A stretch of DNA of 64,000 nt from Chelydra serpentina (GCA_037349315.1 JBAIAC010000033.1:25438001-25502000); one strand, 5' to 3'; counted from the stretch's first letter, positions 33,758 through 45,164 are shown. Numbers and translations: made by a program. The notes: generated by a model from the sequence alone, not told the origin.

Positions 33758-35289
33758 CATATGCCCGGCAGTTCCTTCCATCCTCTTGACTTCTTAAAAC
33801 CTGATAGAAGTATTGGCATGAATGAATTGTCTCATGGCCTGAAGTTGTATCTGTGACATTAGACATCTCGGTGGGTGCCTTCTAGCTGGACATACAGTGG
33901 TTGCCATTGAAAAGTCAGCATATGCCAATCGGTACCATGCAGTTGCCAGAGCTATTTCCTCTGAGCACATAGGGAGAAAGCTCTGTTAACCTTGAGTACT
34001 GCTCCCGGCAAGTACTGCCTTCTTCACGGTAAGCACTGGAATGCTGGGTGGCGTAGTGCCTGAGTTCTAACTGGAACACCTGGCAGCACCGCAGACATCC
34101 TACCACTGTCGTATCTGAGTGGGGCAACTACTATCCTTTTCTTACTGGGAAATGGTTGTTTATATCACCCCACTGGGGTGCATGGCACATGTCAAGGGAG
34201 TCAGATAACCTCCCTGTTCTGCGTTTAAGGCAATGAGAGACCGATTGCAGGAGACAGTCCATGGGCTACAGTGGTTGTGGGAAAATAGAACAGAAGGGAA
34301 GGCTGCTTTTAAGTGAAAGAAGCGTGTTTCGATTACTGTGGACATGGTGGTGGATGCAGGAGCAGAACAGCATGGGGAGTCAAAATCCCTGTCTGTAGCA
34401 TAGAGAATGTCTCTCCCCCTCCCGTGACTCAGCTGGCCTGGCTGCACGGGTTCAAAGCAAGGGGAGAGGGTGTCTCCAGCATGCCAGGAGCGCTTTTGGG
34501 AAAAGCACAAATAAAGGAGACTCAATAGCTGTATCTGAAAAGCAGCCCTGTCCCCAGAGTGGCAAAGTGCCAGCTGCTGATGGCGCGGCGCGCGTCCAGT
34601 CGATGAGAGGAGTTAATTTGTGCAAAAGCTCCCCAGGGTGCCACCATTAGGGGGAGTTACATCACTGACTCCGGGGCAGGCTGTTGGTAAATTCTACCCT
34701 GAAGTGTGCTGCTCCTGTATTATTCATGGGGCTTCATGCATTATCGATGGGCCAGAAAACTGCACTCTGTTACTTACAGATCTGCCCCTGAAGGGCCGTG
34801 AGGGCGGCGGCTCTCGCAGGCAACCTGATTTCAGGGCCCTGTTTCCAGCCAAGTAGAATTTGCCCCTCTTCTCGTCTTCCCCCTCCTCTCTGCTGAGTCT
34901 CAGACGTAACTCACATTAACAAACCTACTATTAGCAGAGGCCAGAATGCCTAACCATGTGCTGTCCCACTACTCAGCCAGCATCATGTGACCTCCCCTCC
35001 CTGCACATGGCCGACATCCCGTCACACTGATGGGAGGTACCTATGTATCTAGGGGAGTGAGGACTCTAGATCTACAGCCATGCTGAAGTGAATTCGAGGC
35101 CTATTTTGAGCACCAGTGGTGGGGGAGGTTGCTTAAGTCATGCAGTGAGGGCTGCCATGTGCCCCCAAATCCCTGAGACAGTCATGATGTCCGCAGGTCT
35201 GTCTTCTCTAAGCCTTTTTGTGCTAGATAACTGATGGGTCCCTGTTTTTTTTTCTTGTGTGACGGTCTCTTGCACCTGTATTCTAAAGA
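33758..35289. other. Intronic stretch, unassigned
   Basis: No gene or repeat recognised. The interval 34590-34770 has a mixed unique sequence (agttaatttgtgcaaaag, ctcctgtattattcatgg) and may be conserved, which I cannot test. Confidence 0.4.
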
Positions 35290-35297
35290 GTGTAGAT

Positions 35298-35632
35298 CAG
35301 GGATCGGCAATGTTTGGCACGCGGCACGCCAGGATAAGCCCCCTGGTGGGCCGGGCCGGTTTGTTTACCTGCTGCTTCTGCAGGTTCGGCCAATCGCAGC
35401 TCCCACTGGCCGCGGTTCGCTGCTCCAGGCCAATGGGGGCTGCGGGAAGTGGCGCGGGCCGAGGGATGTGCTGGCTGCCACTTCCCGCAGCCCTCATTGG
35501 CCTGGAGTGGTGAACTGCGGCCAGTGGGAGCTGCGATCGGCCAAACCTGCAGACACGGCAGGTAAACAAACCGGCCCGGCCTACCAGGGGGCTTACCCTG
35601 GTGTGCCGTGTGCCAAACGTTGCTGATCCCTG
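35298..35632. mobile_element. hAT-type MITE (335 bp) with perfect 8-bp target duplication
   Basis: Ends cagggatcggcaa and ttgctgatccctg form 13-bp inverted repeats with one mismatch. Identical flanks gtgtagat lie at 35290-35297 and 35633-35640. The whole body is a GC-rich palindrome: gggccgggccggtttgttta on the left pairs with taaacaaaccggcccggcct on the right. Close in sequence to the element at 42706. Confidence 0.92.
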
Positions 35633-35640
35633 GTGTAGAT

Positions 35641-36189
35641 TCTTCTGAGGGGAGAGGGAGGGATAGCCCTGAAATGCCACCCATCATCCAAGTTGAGCTA
35701 CCAGAATGATCAGCTGTAAAATATCGACCAATGTGCACATGGGAAGTGACATCACCAGATTTCAGGATCTTTTGAGAAAACAGGGCAATTTGCCATCTCT
35801 TTTTGCACTTAGCGTTTCAGCAGACCGGCAGTCCACCCCATCAGAATCTGGTGTGTGGGTGGGGGCTATGTAGCTTTTTTTTTTTAATGAAAATTTAAAT
35901 TTTGCAGAACAAGATGGAGGAAAGCAGAGCAATACTGGCATAATGCCTGTGGCTTGGCCAAGCCCTGGTACGCAGTGGTACAAAGATGCAGGATCTCTGG
36001 GTGGGGGTGTTTTGGGCTTGCTGAATATTTCGTACCCTCGAGTTGGAAAGGACCCTTCCATTTTCATATGTCTGAGTCTGCACTTCACAGCTCCTACGCC
36101 TCCTGGTTTCTCTTGGCTTCTGGTTGTGTCTGTGTTGGGAAATCCTGTCATGTCTCTGGCTGAGTCCTGAGGACCCTCTGTAACCGAAT
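35641..36189. other. Intronic stretch between MITE and LTR-like copy
   Basis: A T-tract lies at 35875-35884. Overlapping short frames without domains. No further feature recognised. Confidence 0.4.
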
Positions 36190-37290
36190 ATATCCCTGTG
36201 TTCACACCCTACACACTATTGTAGTAATGTTTATATCAGGTTTGCCTTGTGAGGTATCATTTAAAAACTCCTAATTTGCTGATCAGTAATATAATGGCAA
36301 AATTCACATAGTGTTATATGTGAAGTTATAAACAGAAGCTGAGATCATGACTAGAAGTATGTTTTAGAGATTAAATCTGAGGAGTGGTCAGACCAGTTCC
36401 TCAGAGACAAAGGGCGAGCAGACACCAGGGCCAGGTGTAAGCACGGCTAATGGACCATTAAATGCTAAGTGGCGATTCTTTGGCAGGAAAGGAGGCAGGG
36501 GCAAAAATCTACGTCTTAGCAAAGAAATAGCATGGAGTTCCCTTGCACACAGACTGCCTGTCACCTTGCTCCCAGCTGGAAATGCTTCTCAAAGCGGGGG
36601 ACAGGGCTATAAAGGAAGTGGCAGACACCCCAAGACGCCCCTCTGTCTCTCCCTGTCCATCGCATTCACAGCACCTGAAAAGACACAGGAAGTAGCAGTT
36701 GGACTCTGGAGGAGGAGGTCCTGACCTAAAGAGTTTGGTCAATAAGACTCCTGAAAGCAGGTGGGGAGGAAACTTTGCTTTGAATCTAATACAGGTTGTT
36801 AAGTTAGGCACCGGTTGCATTTTATCTTTATTGTTCTTGTAACTATTTCTGACTTTTATGCCTCATTACTTGTACTCACTTAAAATCTATCTTGTTAATA
36901 AACTCGTTTTACTGTTTTATCTAATTCAGTGTATTCAAGTTGAAATGTCTGGATAACTATTTAAGGTAATAAGATGGCATATTGCTCCCTTAAAGGAATA
37001 ATGGACTTAATATATTTGTACTGTCCAGGAAAGGGCTGAGCAGTGCTGGACATGTATTTCAGGGGGAAGATCTAGGGTGTTGGGGGGTCACCCTGCAGTA
37101 TAGCCAAGGCTGGTATGAGCTAAGGTGTGGCTGTCTGTCTGCAGCACACACATGGACATTGCTGGGAGTGACTTACACCCTGGAGGCTGTTTGCGAGGCT
37201 CTCTTCTTATCCCAGCGGCCGTCCTTCCAGCCAAGCCAGGCTGGGTTCACATCCGCCGGTGGGCACCAGTGACCTCACGGCTCCGAAGGG
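36190..37290 (+). mobile_element. LTR-like retroelement copy, third in window
   Basis: Starts near gtaaccgaatatatccc. It contains gtttgccttgtgaggtatca, tttaaaaactcctaatttgc and atatgtgaagttata. The block cttgtaactatttctgactt at 36837 is followed by cttaaaatctatcttgtta and the polyadenylation-type signal aataaactcg near 36897. After that comes gatggcatattgctccc. The order of blocks matches the copy at 1368. Ends are approximate. No internal genes, so probably a solo LTR. Confidence 0.55.
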
Positions 37291-37815
37291 AATGACAAGG
37301 GTTTTTCAGAAATGTAAACAAAATGGCTAATAGGCTGGAAAATCAATAATAATAAAATTATCTGTATATAAAATATGTGTAAGTATATTTTACATGAAGT
37401 ATATTAAAGGCAGAGCTCCCTCCCAGACGGGTCAATGGGTCTCAGCACAGCACTATTTGATTCAATTAAAATGCATGGTATGCTGTGTGTTAACCAGCAG
37501 TGTTGTTTTATTACACTAAGATGCAGTATTAAGAACAAGAGCTGCCAGCTTTATTGAGCACACCCCGCTGGAGGTCTGCCCTGAACTGACTGAACGCTCC
37601 CCAGAAGGGTGCTGCCCCCACAAGCACAGGGGTCTTACGACACAAGATATTTTTTGAGGAGAATGGGGTCACATCTGCTTGTTTGAGACCGTCCTTTGTG
37701 GTGCTAGGTGGCAATGAGGTGGAGCATTGTGACAGCCATGTAGTCCCGGGGCGTTCCAAGGTGTTATATGGATGTCACATGTCTGGGCGCCTGTGAAAAC
37801 CCAGATATCTGAATT

Positions 37816-37882
<67 letters not shown>

Positions 37883-38424
37883 AGAGTGCATACCAATGAA
37901 CAACTGCCCCATATGGCTAACATCGAATAGAGATTCTCCTTTAGCTCAACCCAGTATTATTGCAGTCCAATGCGTGTGCATACACCCTTCCACCAATGCA
38001 ATTCCATTCTGAACCTCCGCATCCTTTTGTTATTCCAGCCCTTGCACTCTCTGCCTTTCAAGCTCTGCCAACATATCTGCTTGCCTTCTCCCCCTCCAGC
38101 CAAATATCCATCTGGCTTTGAGAGTGCTAACAACATGGGTTTTTTTGTGACCCAAGATAGCATTTGAACCTTGGTTTCCAAGACCAAAAGGCTAGTGCAG
38201 TAACTCGGTGCACCCCCATGCTCCTTTCCTCCCCTTGCTGCTCCAAAGAGTCCATAATCTCTCCTGGTCTATAGAGACTCATTTTAGCCTTGCAGCACAT
38301 AGCAAGGGTGACCCTGCCTTCTTACAATTAGTACCTATTCTGCGGAGATCCCATATAACCCATGGTAACCCTCTTTATTTGACCCCACCCTTGTATCTCA
38401 CATTCTCTCTCTCTCTCTCTCTAG
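37291..38424. other. End of the 13.1-kb intron
   Basis: AT-rich at 37310-37400. Contains the long GT microsatellite and the (CT)n polypyrimidine tract (38405-38422) of the acceptor. No other feature recognised. Confidence 0.5.
37817..37881. repeat. (GT)n microsatellite, about 32 units
   Basis: Uninterrupted 64-65-base GT run in intron, the longest simple repeat of the window. Likely length-variable. Confidence 0.97.
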
Positions 38425-38582
38425 GACACTCGAAAGAAACCTTTTTAACTGCAGCTGTGACATCCGCTGGATTCAGCTCTGGCAGGAGAAGGGTGAAGCA
38501 AACCTGCAGAAACAGGAGCTGTACTGCATGAACATGGAGGCTGCTGTCATTCCCCTGCAGGAGATGAACATCACCCAGTGTG
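38425..38582 (+). CDS. NTRK3: NTRK3 exon: C-terminal cysteine cap of the LRR domain
   Basis: This 158-bp exon follows a (CT)n polypyrimidine tract ending in ctag at 38424 and is closed by gtaagg. Frame: one base, 52 codons, one base. It encodes the LRRCT cap with four cysteines in the order CxC (FNCSCDIRW), LYC and ITQC, which form the disulfide-bonded lid of the leucine-rich repeats. Two N-glycosylation sequons are present (NCS, NIT). The middle (EKGEANLQKQELYCMNMEAA) differs from mammalian TrkC at many positions, whereas the CDIRW...QLWQE core is kept. This is probably the least conserved extracellular exon in the window. The final G joins the next exon to make the Asp of the CDLPEI junction. 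Confidence 0.94.
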
Positions 38583-40756
38583 GTAAGGAAAGCCCTGTGT
38601 CTTCTCCGGTTCACCTTGCTCCCAAGGGTATAGAGAGAGAGGAGGCCAGGAGGGCCCCTTGTTACCCTTGCCCATCCTACAAGGAGTACCCAATGACAGG
38701 GAAATATTGTTTAAAAAACCCAGATACTGTTTCAGGTACAGAGTATGATTAAGCCATTGAACTTATGGATACCAAGGCAAGTAAGAGTGATCTTTTGAAA
38801 TAGATTAGGATAGTCTATGAATACAAATGGCATCTCTAGCTGAACTTGGAATATTATTCCTCATGGTTCAGAGCATTAGCTACTCATCAGCTGTGTTGGG
38901 GAAGAAATTCCCTCAATGGCATAATATCATCCAGCAAGGTGCATTGTGGCTGGTCCATGCCTTAGCCAGAAGCAGCAGGAACTGTCCATTTTTTCGAGAC
39001 TGGACATGCTTCACGTGGTTATCCTTCTGTTTAACGGACACTAGAAACTACTTCTATTAAAGGGACACTGGCAGCTTGATTTTTTTTTTAAATCATTTTT
39101 TTCAGTTGGTGCACATTTAAGACAGCAGATCCTTAAAGTTCTGTGTGTGTGTGTGTGTGTGTGCGCGCGCGCGTGTATTTTTCTGCTCCCTGCCGGTCTT
39201 TTTGGGTGGGCCCAAGAGCGACATCAAACGGATTCTGAGCTGCCCCTTCTCCCAACGCGTTCCCTTTGTTCACCCTTAAGTCTGCTGCCTTTTCAGTTTC
39301 AGCTCTACTACTGCTGTTACTGGCAAGCAGGACCTAGGGAAGGTCCTGTACCAAGAACGGTGAAGGAGGCTGTAGACTAGGAGCTATCAAATGAACAGTC
39401 TGGAAAAAAAAAAGAGAAACTTTTTTTTTTTAAATGTTACATCTTTCTATTCTAGGAGTGTTAGGGTGTTTCTCGTAACAACAGTAGATACAGTTTTCAG
39501 CTGGAGATACGGCATATGACTTTCAAGTCTATAATGTCTCTTTAGTCTAACTCTTCTTTATTAAAACCCGGAAATGGGCTGAAATATCTGCAGGTAGGTG
39601 AACTAAAGAGATTTGAGAGAGAACTCTAATTTCCTCCACAAATGAGAAAAATAATCTTCACTGATTAGAAAATCCTCCGTGAGCAAGGAAAGAGAGAGAG
39701 GGGACTCCTCCTGCCCAACTCCCACTGCTGTGTTGATGCTACTCAAGAGTGAATTGCAGCCTCTCTTGGGCTCCCCTCGTAGCTCTGCCAATGCATCTCA
39801 GTCCCGACCTTGCAGCACCTTTGCTATTCCTAGAGACTCTCCTGACTCAGTGATCCCACAGGAACAAGAACAGACCCCTCACTCTGGATTCACTTTTGAA
39901 TGGCGTCAAAGTTTGAACCCAGGTCTTCAGAAGAGAGAGGCCATTGCACTGTCCCATTGCCTTCTATGCCCATCTCGTTCATTCGGGGTCCCCTCTCTCC
40001 CCCCTTTACACATGCTGCAGCCCTCGGTGCCCCCCCTTATGCATGCGGTGTCCAGTCACCTTCCTGTGTATCACCCTCCCTTCTGTATTGCTGCTGGCAC
40101 CGCCTCTTGCACTCTGTGTGCCTGGGTGACTCAGCAGGACAGAGGAGTAAGTCAGAGCCACTATAAATCAGTATTTCTTTGGCACCTTGCAGGGAAGAGC
40201 AGGGGCGTCTTTCATTAGCAGAGATGCTGTTAATACGAGGACACGTCCCTGGTCATCTTCTCTCGATTGTTATAAATTAAAGAGAAACTCTCTCTCTTCC
40301 CCTGTCCTAGCTCAGGCTGGATCTCTTGCCAGTGATTCCTTAGAAGCGGCTTTATTCCTCCCAGACCTCTGCACTAGCCCAGGACACGGGTGCCAGGGGC
40401 TTGGGGGAAAGGGCAAAAGGGACATAGGTTTGGATGGCAACTAGCACTTGGACAGAACTTCCTGACTTGTGTGCAATGTCAGAATTGCAAAGCACAGAGA
40501 AGATCCATCCATCCACCTGGCGATGTCCCCCGTGTCACTCATCCCTTCCAGCACGAGGAGGCCAAGCGACTTGCCATCTCCTGTACTTCCCCCTCCCCTT
40601 CCTTCATTCGGAAGCGAAGGACAGTGCAGGCTGCTTTGCTGTAAGGTGAAGCCTACTTGGGAGATGGAGCTCATGGGGGATCAGAATCCAAGTGCCTGTA
40701 CCGTACGTCTTGGCTGGCCAGGGTGCCCTAAGTGTCCTGGTGTTTGATTCCCTTAG
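38583..40756. other. Intron between LRR cap and Ig1 exons
   Basis: A 2.2-kb intron with donor gtaagg and acceptor cccttag. It holds a TG/CG alternating repeat (39142-39177), A- and T-tracts near 39400-39432 and pyrimidine-rich sequence. Frames of up to 179 codons (39679-40218) have no domain and no splice role. Confidence 0.6.
39142..39177. repeat. (TG)n(CG)n alternating repeat
   Basis: TG run followed directly by gcgcgcgcgc and gtgt, 36 bases of strict purine-pyrimidine alternation. Confidence 0.95.
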
Positions 40757-40899
40757 ATCTGCCCGAGATCAGCGTCAGCCACATTAACCTGACTGTGCGG
40801 GAAGGCGAGAATGCGGTGATCACGTGCAATGGCTCGGGCTCGCCGCTGCCTGATGTAGACTGGACAGTTGCAGATCTACACTCCATCACTACTCATCAG
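40757..40899 (+). CDS. NTRK3: NTRK3 exon: Ig-like domain 1, first half
   Basis: This 143-bp exon has acceptor cccttag and donor gtagga. With the G carried from the previous exon it gives exactly 48 codons, starting DLPEISVSHINLTVREGENA and ending HSITTHQ, so it leaves in phase 0. It holds the first half of Ig domain 1, including the first disulfide cysteine (VITCNGSGSPLPDVDW) and the core Trp of an Ig fold. Sequons NLT and NGS are visible. The segment is almost identical to mammalian TrkC apart from the last third (WTVADLHSITTHQ against WIVTGLQSINTHQ as I recall it). The domain supports ligand-independent spacing and dimer control in Trk receptors. It pairs with the exon at 41581 to complete the fold. 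Confidence 0.96.
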
Positions 40900-41580
40900 G
40901 TAGGAGGCCAAGGGGCTTGGGTGGCTGGGCATTTACTGCCCTCGCCAAGGTCCATCGCCAGGGTGTTAACACACAACACAGCAGTTGGGGTGCTGGCCTT
41001 GAATTTTCTGGGTCTTCGTTTCCTTTGTATTCCATTTTAACAGGGCTGGATGAGTGTTGATCACCATGGGCGAGAAGTGAAATGCAGTGATTGTTTGAAA
41101 GGGATTGTGTCGTCCACACAGGAACCCTGGGTTAGCAGAGTATTAGCGGGTGGAGTGCAGATACTGAATCCAGGCAGGAAAACAGCTCTTCCTGCAGGCT
41201 GATGGTTTCACACCTTTAGTACTCCCTTGGTTGCATGTTGGCCCGTCTCCATGAGCAAAATTATCCGTCGCTGACCATGGTGTGTCAACAATAGGTGCAG
41301 CTGAACGTGGTTTAACTCAAGTAGAGCCAGGGACATACCCTGCTTAGCACGGTTCCAGAAGCTGTGATTATAACCTCCTTGGACCAAGGGCGTGGGTGCA
41401 CTGTGGTGCTCGTGGCACCGTGGACAGGGTGAGCCGTGAAACTGAAATCTTGCCTGGCCATGCTTGTTAGAGACCATGGCATTTTATGTTGGGATCCTCT
41501 GCTCCTGGGCCCGGGAGGTGAGCAGGCCGACATCATTTGTTGGGTTTGACCTTTTTGATTTTTTGGGGGGGGATTTGCAG
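40900..41580. other. Short intron inside Ig domain 1
   Basis: 681 bases, donor gtagga, acceptor atttgcag. No repeat recognised. The polypyrimidine region is followed by eight G before the acceptor. Confidence 0.7.
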
Positions 41581-41722
41581 ACGAACCTCAACTGGACTAA
41601 CGTTCATGCCATCAATTTGACCCTGGTGAACGTCACCAGTGAGGATAACGGGTTCCTCCTGACATGTATTGCCGAGAACGTGGTGGGAATGACCAACGCC
41701 AGTGTGCTGCTCACGGTCTACT
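41581..41722 (+). CDS. NTRK3: NTRK3 exon: Ig-like domain 1, second half
   Basis: This 142-bp exon begins in phase 0 after atttgcag and ends one base into a Tyr codon before gtaagt. It encodes TNLNWTNVHAINLTLVNVTS, EDNGFLLTCIAENVVGM and TNASVLLTVY, that is 47 codons. The second Ig disulfide cysteine lies in LTCIAENVVG, and the DNG-F-L-TC pattern is the DxGxYxC signature of the Ig fold with Tyr replaced. Four N-glycosylation sequons are packed here (NWT, NLT, NVT, NAS), which fits the heavy glycosylation known for TrkC. The upstream acceptor is unusual: a run of eight G (41565-41572) sits between the T-rich tract and the AG. Confidence 0.97.
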
Positions 41723-44700
41723 GTAAGTAGAGGCAGGGAGACGCTGGCTATTCATGGGCTGGTGGGAGGGTGAGCATGGGAACTATTGGAATGTGTCTCC
41801 CGTGGGGAATTGTCACCAGGCTATGCTGCACGCATCTTGATTTGCTGCTGTTGAGGGGGAGGACATGGAGTCAGAGTTGCTGCAGGAGACTGAGGCAGGG
41901 ACCAGTCCTAGGACTAGGTGTGAAAGGAAATGTATGCCTCACTGGCACGTTCAAGTGGCTACTTGCATTAACAGAACAGCACTGGAAAATCCAGTGGGGT
42001 GAGGAAATGCCCAACTGGGGCTAAAACTTTCTCCCTGCATTTGTAAGTGAGTCACTCCCTAGCCTCCTTGAAGTTAATATAAGTTTTGCCATTGACTACG
42101 GTGGAGTCAGGATTTCATCCCAGATCTGTTTCCACCAGGTTAATCAGTGAACACTGTGTAAACCTGTGCAAAGCAAGGTTTAAAATCATTTACTTATAGG
42201 CTGTAAAGAGCTAAACTTTCATGTGCTTCCTAATATAACTTAATAAAAACCAGACCTTAACAGGAGTTTACACAGCTTTGCTGCCTCAGGAAGCTGGGAC
42301 TTAACATGTGTTGCTGTGTCCATAACATTTGCCCTTAATCTGTGGTTTGGAAATCCCCCATCCCTAACCCTGCTGGTAGCTGTGTAAACTGGAGAATTAA
42401 ACCCTGTTATCCCATGCAGTGTGGGCACCATTGGGCGCCTGTAGAGATGAGGCAGAACTGTAGACAATAGAATATTGGAAGGAGAATAAAAGGTACATCA
42501 TTCTCTGGTCTCTCCCAAAATAAATAATTTTGGTGGTCCGGGAGGGCCTCAGTTGCCTAAATTAATACAGTTCCAGATCTGATCAGCTGGGAGGAGACAG
42601 GTATGCCATCCAAACCCTTTAAGTGCCACCATGTTGATGCTAATTTACATGCCCAGAATCCTCAGGCCAGTGCCAGTGCCAGTTTGTACTATACTTGCAT
42701 TAGAGCAGTGGTTCTCAATTGTGGTCCACCGCTTCTTCAGGGAAAGCCCCTGGTGGGCCGGGCCAGTGTGTTTACCTGCCACGTCCGCAGGTTCGGCCGG
42801 TCGCGGCTCCCACTGGCCGCGGTTCGCCCCTTTAGGCCAATGGGGGCTACGGGAAGCAGCGGCCAGCACATCCCTTGGTGCCGTGTCCCGCAGCCCCCAT
42901 TGGTCTGGAGCAGCAAACTGCGGTGAGTGGGAGCGGCGACCGGCGACTGGCCGAACCTGCGGACGCGGCAGGTCAGTAAACCGGCCCGGCGCGCCAGGAG
43001 CTTTCCCTGAAGAAGCAGCGGACCACAGTTGAGAACCACTGCTCTAACGTAATCATTCTGAAAAGAGCTGATATTTTGGTGTACTGCTGACTAATTGCTT
43101 TGGTACCCTCCTAGTCATTCACCCAGAGATCTATGGAACTAAATTCTGACCTAGCTTACAGGTGAAACACACTGGGTGGGACTCTGCACAGTCACTGGGT
43201 TAGCAGCGGATGCTGTGGGTCAGGATTGAGGTGCACCGGCTGAGTTGTGAGTGTGGAATCCTGCATGGCTCCTCCCAGCTCTACCTCTCTCTCGTTGGCA
43301 CTGCTGTCCCTCCACTTTCACAACATGAAACGTTGGCCATCTTTAGAAAAAACAGAGAGGAAAGTTGATGGATCTTTCCTGTTAGTTAGGGGCTGCCTGG
43401 GGGCGTGACCCCAGCCCTCAGTATGGGCTGAGAGCCAGGGAAAGGAGAGTGCTTAGGAAAGAGCAGAAGGCTTTCATCTTATGAAATCGTGATCCTTGCC
43501 CTACAGTACTGGGCCATCCTGGATCATGCTCTGTGACCTCAGTGTTTGGGGCCTTACATGTGATGCTGTAGTTAAGTTTTCATCAGCAATGGTGGAGCGG
43601 AGTTTGAGGTCTTGAGGCGTGGGTATCCTCGGTTCAGAGGCCTCTCAGGAGAGGGGACCGTGCGTATGTATTAAATGGAGGTGAGCTCCCAACTTTAATC
43701 CCTGGCCTGCTACATGCCCTCTAATTGTAACAATCCTGGAGGATATTCAACAATCAGAGCTCCCCCAGGGAGGTTCAACCGATCAAATCCCTCACGGACA
43801 TGCAGCCATTCAGAAGCCCTGAGGGATATTTGCTTGAATGGCTGAGAATTCCCAAACTACTGAATGCGACCAGAGAGCCCCACTGGGCACCTTTTAGATA
43901 TGTGTGTAATTAATAACAATGCACTAGAAAAGCCTACGTAACATGAGCAAGCTGCTCCATTGACGTGGTGTGGGGAGGGGAATACAACAATATGCATGCT
44001 AAGTGAACAGCTACACATTTAATTTGGGCTGGTCAGCAGGGGTCCAGATCCTAGATCTGATGTCAGACCTTGCCTCCCAGACCTACGGAGCTAGCAGTGC
44101 TTGTACTGCTGCTTTTATAGAGGCTAGAGTGGCTCAGTGGTGCCCCTTCAGGTTGATGCTCTGCATGACTCCATTTGGTCCTCCACACCAGAGAAAAGGT
44201 AAACTGGTGGGGTGAGGAGGAGTGTGGCTGCAAAGTAAGGGCTTCCAGAGGACACCCTCGGTGCTGGAGGGAAAGACATTTTTAATTTCTATTATGTATC
44301 CATTATCCAGGGCAGGATGGAGCCTGATTACTTTGTTTCTTACTGGGGATTTTGGCTGTTGAGACTGACTGTCCTTCTATCCTGCACTGCTCGCTACATG
44401 CCCACTAAAATGAATGTGAACAACCCTCAAACACGTGTTGGGAAGGGCCTTGCACCAGTGTGATGTTAGTGCTACGAAATGCTATGAGAGCAACTCCCAG
44501 CTGAGATAAGCTTAGCTGATTTTGTGTCATCAAGTCCAGAGGGAAGGGAAGAGACTCTTAAATAACAGCAGGTCATCTCCTACCGTCAAAACCAGGCTTG
44601 GCTCCTTTGAGCAAGGTCCATTCCAGCTCACCTGGTAAGGCTGCTGCTTACAGACGACAAGGATCCCAGTTCACATTGCCGCTGCAATAGAGTGTAGGTT

Positions 44701-44867
44701 GCACACACAGCAGATTCGGCCATGGGATGGGAGTTTCCTGTAGCTGTTCGAGTGTGTTTTGGTGGCTGGCTGCCTACTGGGAGATGCGGTAATCACCTCT
44801 GCCTGGAACATGTGAGTTTACTTGGGTCTTGAGTCCCACTAGTTTGCATTGTGTTTCTCTATGCTAG
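41723..44867. other. Intron between Ig1 and Ig2 exons
   Basis: A 3.1-kb intron. Contains the hAT MITE at 42706-43041. The remainder has no recognised element. A loose inverted pair (gccattcagaag and cttgaatggc) lies at 43800-43850. Confidence 0.6.
42706..43041. mobile_element. hAT-type MITE (336 bp)
   Basis: Perfect inverted ends cagtggttctcaa and ttgagaaccactg bound a GC-rich palindromic body with gggccgggccag and gcggctcccactggccgcgg, closely related to the element at 35298. The flanking 8-mers cattagag and ctctaacg are complementary rather than direct repeats, so the inverted similarity runs about six bases beyond the canonical ends and the target duplication is unclear. Confidence 0.85.
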
Positions 44868-45164
44868 ATCCGCCACGCATCCAGAGCCTGGAGGAGCCAG
44901 AGCTGCGTCTGGAGCACTGCATTGAGTTTGTGGTGCACGGGAACCCAGTGCCCAGCCTTCACTGGCTGCACAATGGCCAGGTCCTCAGGGAGACTGAGAT
45001 CATCCGCATGGAGTTCTACCAGCAGGGTGAAGTGTCTGAGGGCTGTCTACTCTTCAACAAGCCCACTCACTACAACAACGGCAACTACACCCTCGTGGCC
45101 ACCAACCAGCTGGGGACAGCTAACCAGACCATCAAAGGGCATTTCCTTGAGAAGCCCTTTCCAG
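44868..45164 (+). CDS. NTRK3: NTRK3 exon: Ig-like domain 2, NT-3-binding domain
   Basis: This 297-bp exon lies between acceptor atgctag and donor gtgaga, with two bases, 98 codons and one base. It starts YPPRIQSLEEPELRLEHC once joined to the previous exon and ends GHFLEKPFP. A single exon for the whole membrane-proximal Ig domain is the known Trk arrangement. In Trk receptors this domain (D5) binds the neurotrophin. Its cysteines, in LEHCIEF and SEGCLLF, form the exposed disulfide typical of D5. The conserved run NKPTHYNNGNYTL contains a sequon (NYT), and NQT follows. It is close to mammalian TrkC, with scattered changes such as VVHGNPVPSLHW. It is the most reliable diagnostic exon for the gene. 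Confidence 0.98.

Noticed and set aside
37837..37923. Histidine/threonine-repeat and Cys/Val-repeat frames
   Set aside because: Pure translation of the GT microsatellite.
39679..40218. 179-codon open frame on the + strand between two NTRK3 exons
   Set aside because: No domain, no splice partners, low-complexity Ser/Pro-rich product. Lies wholly inside the intron; a chance frame.
44605..44700. tRNA-like segment with agctcacctggtaagg
   Set aside because: A-box resemblance only; the anticodon and T arms do not pair.
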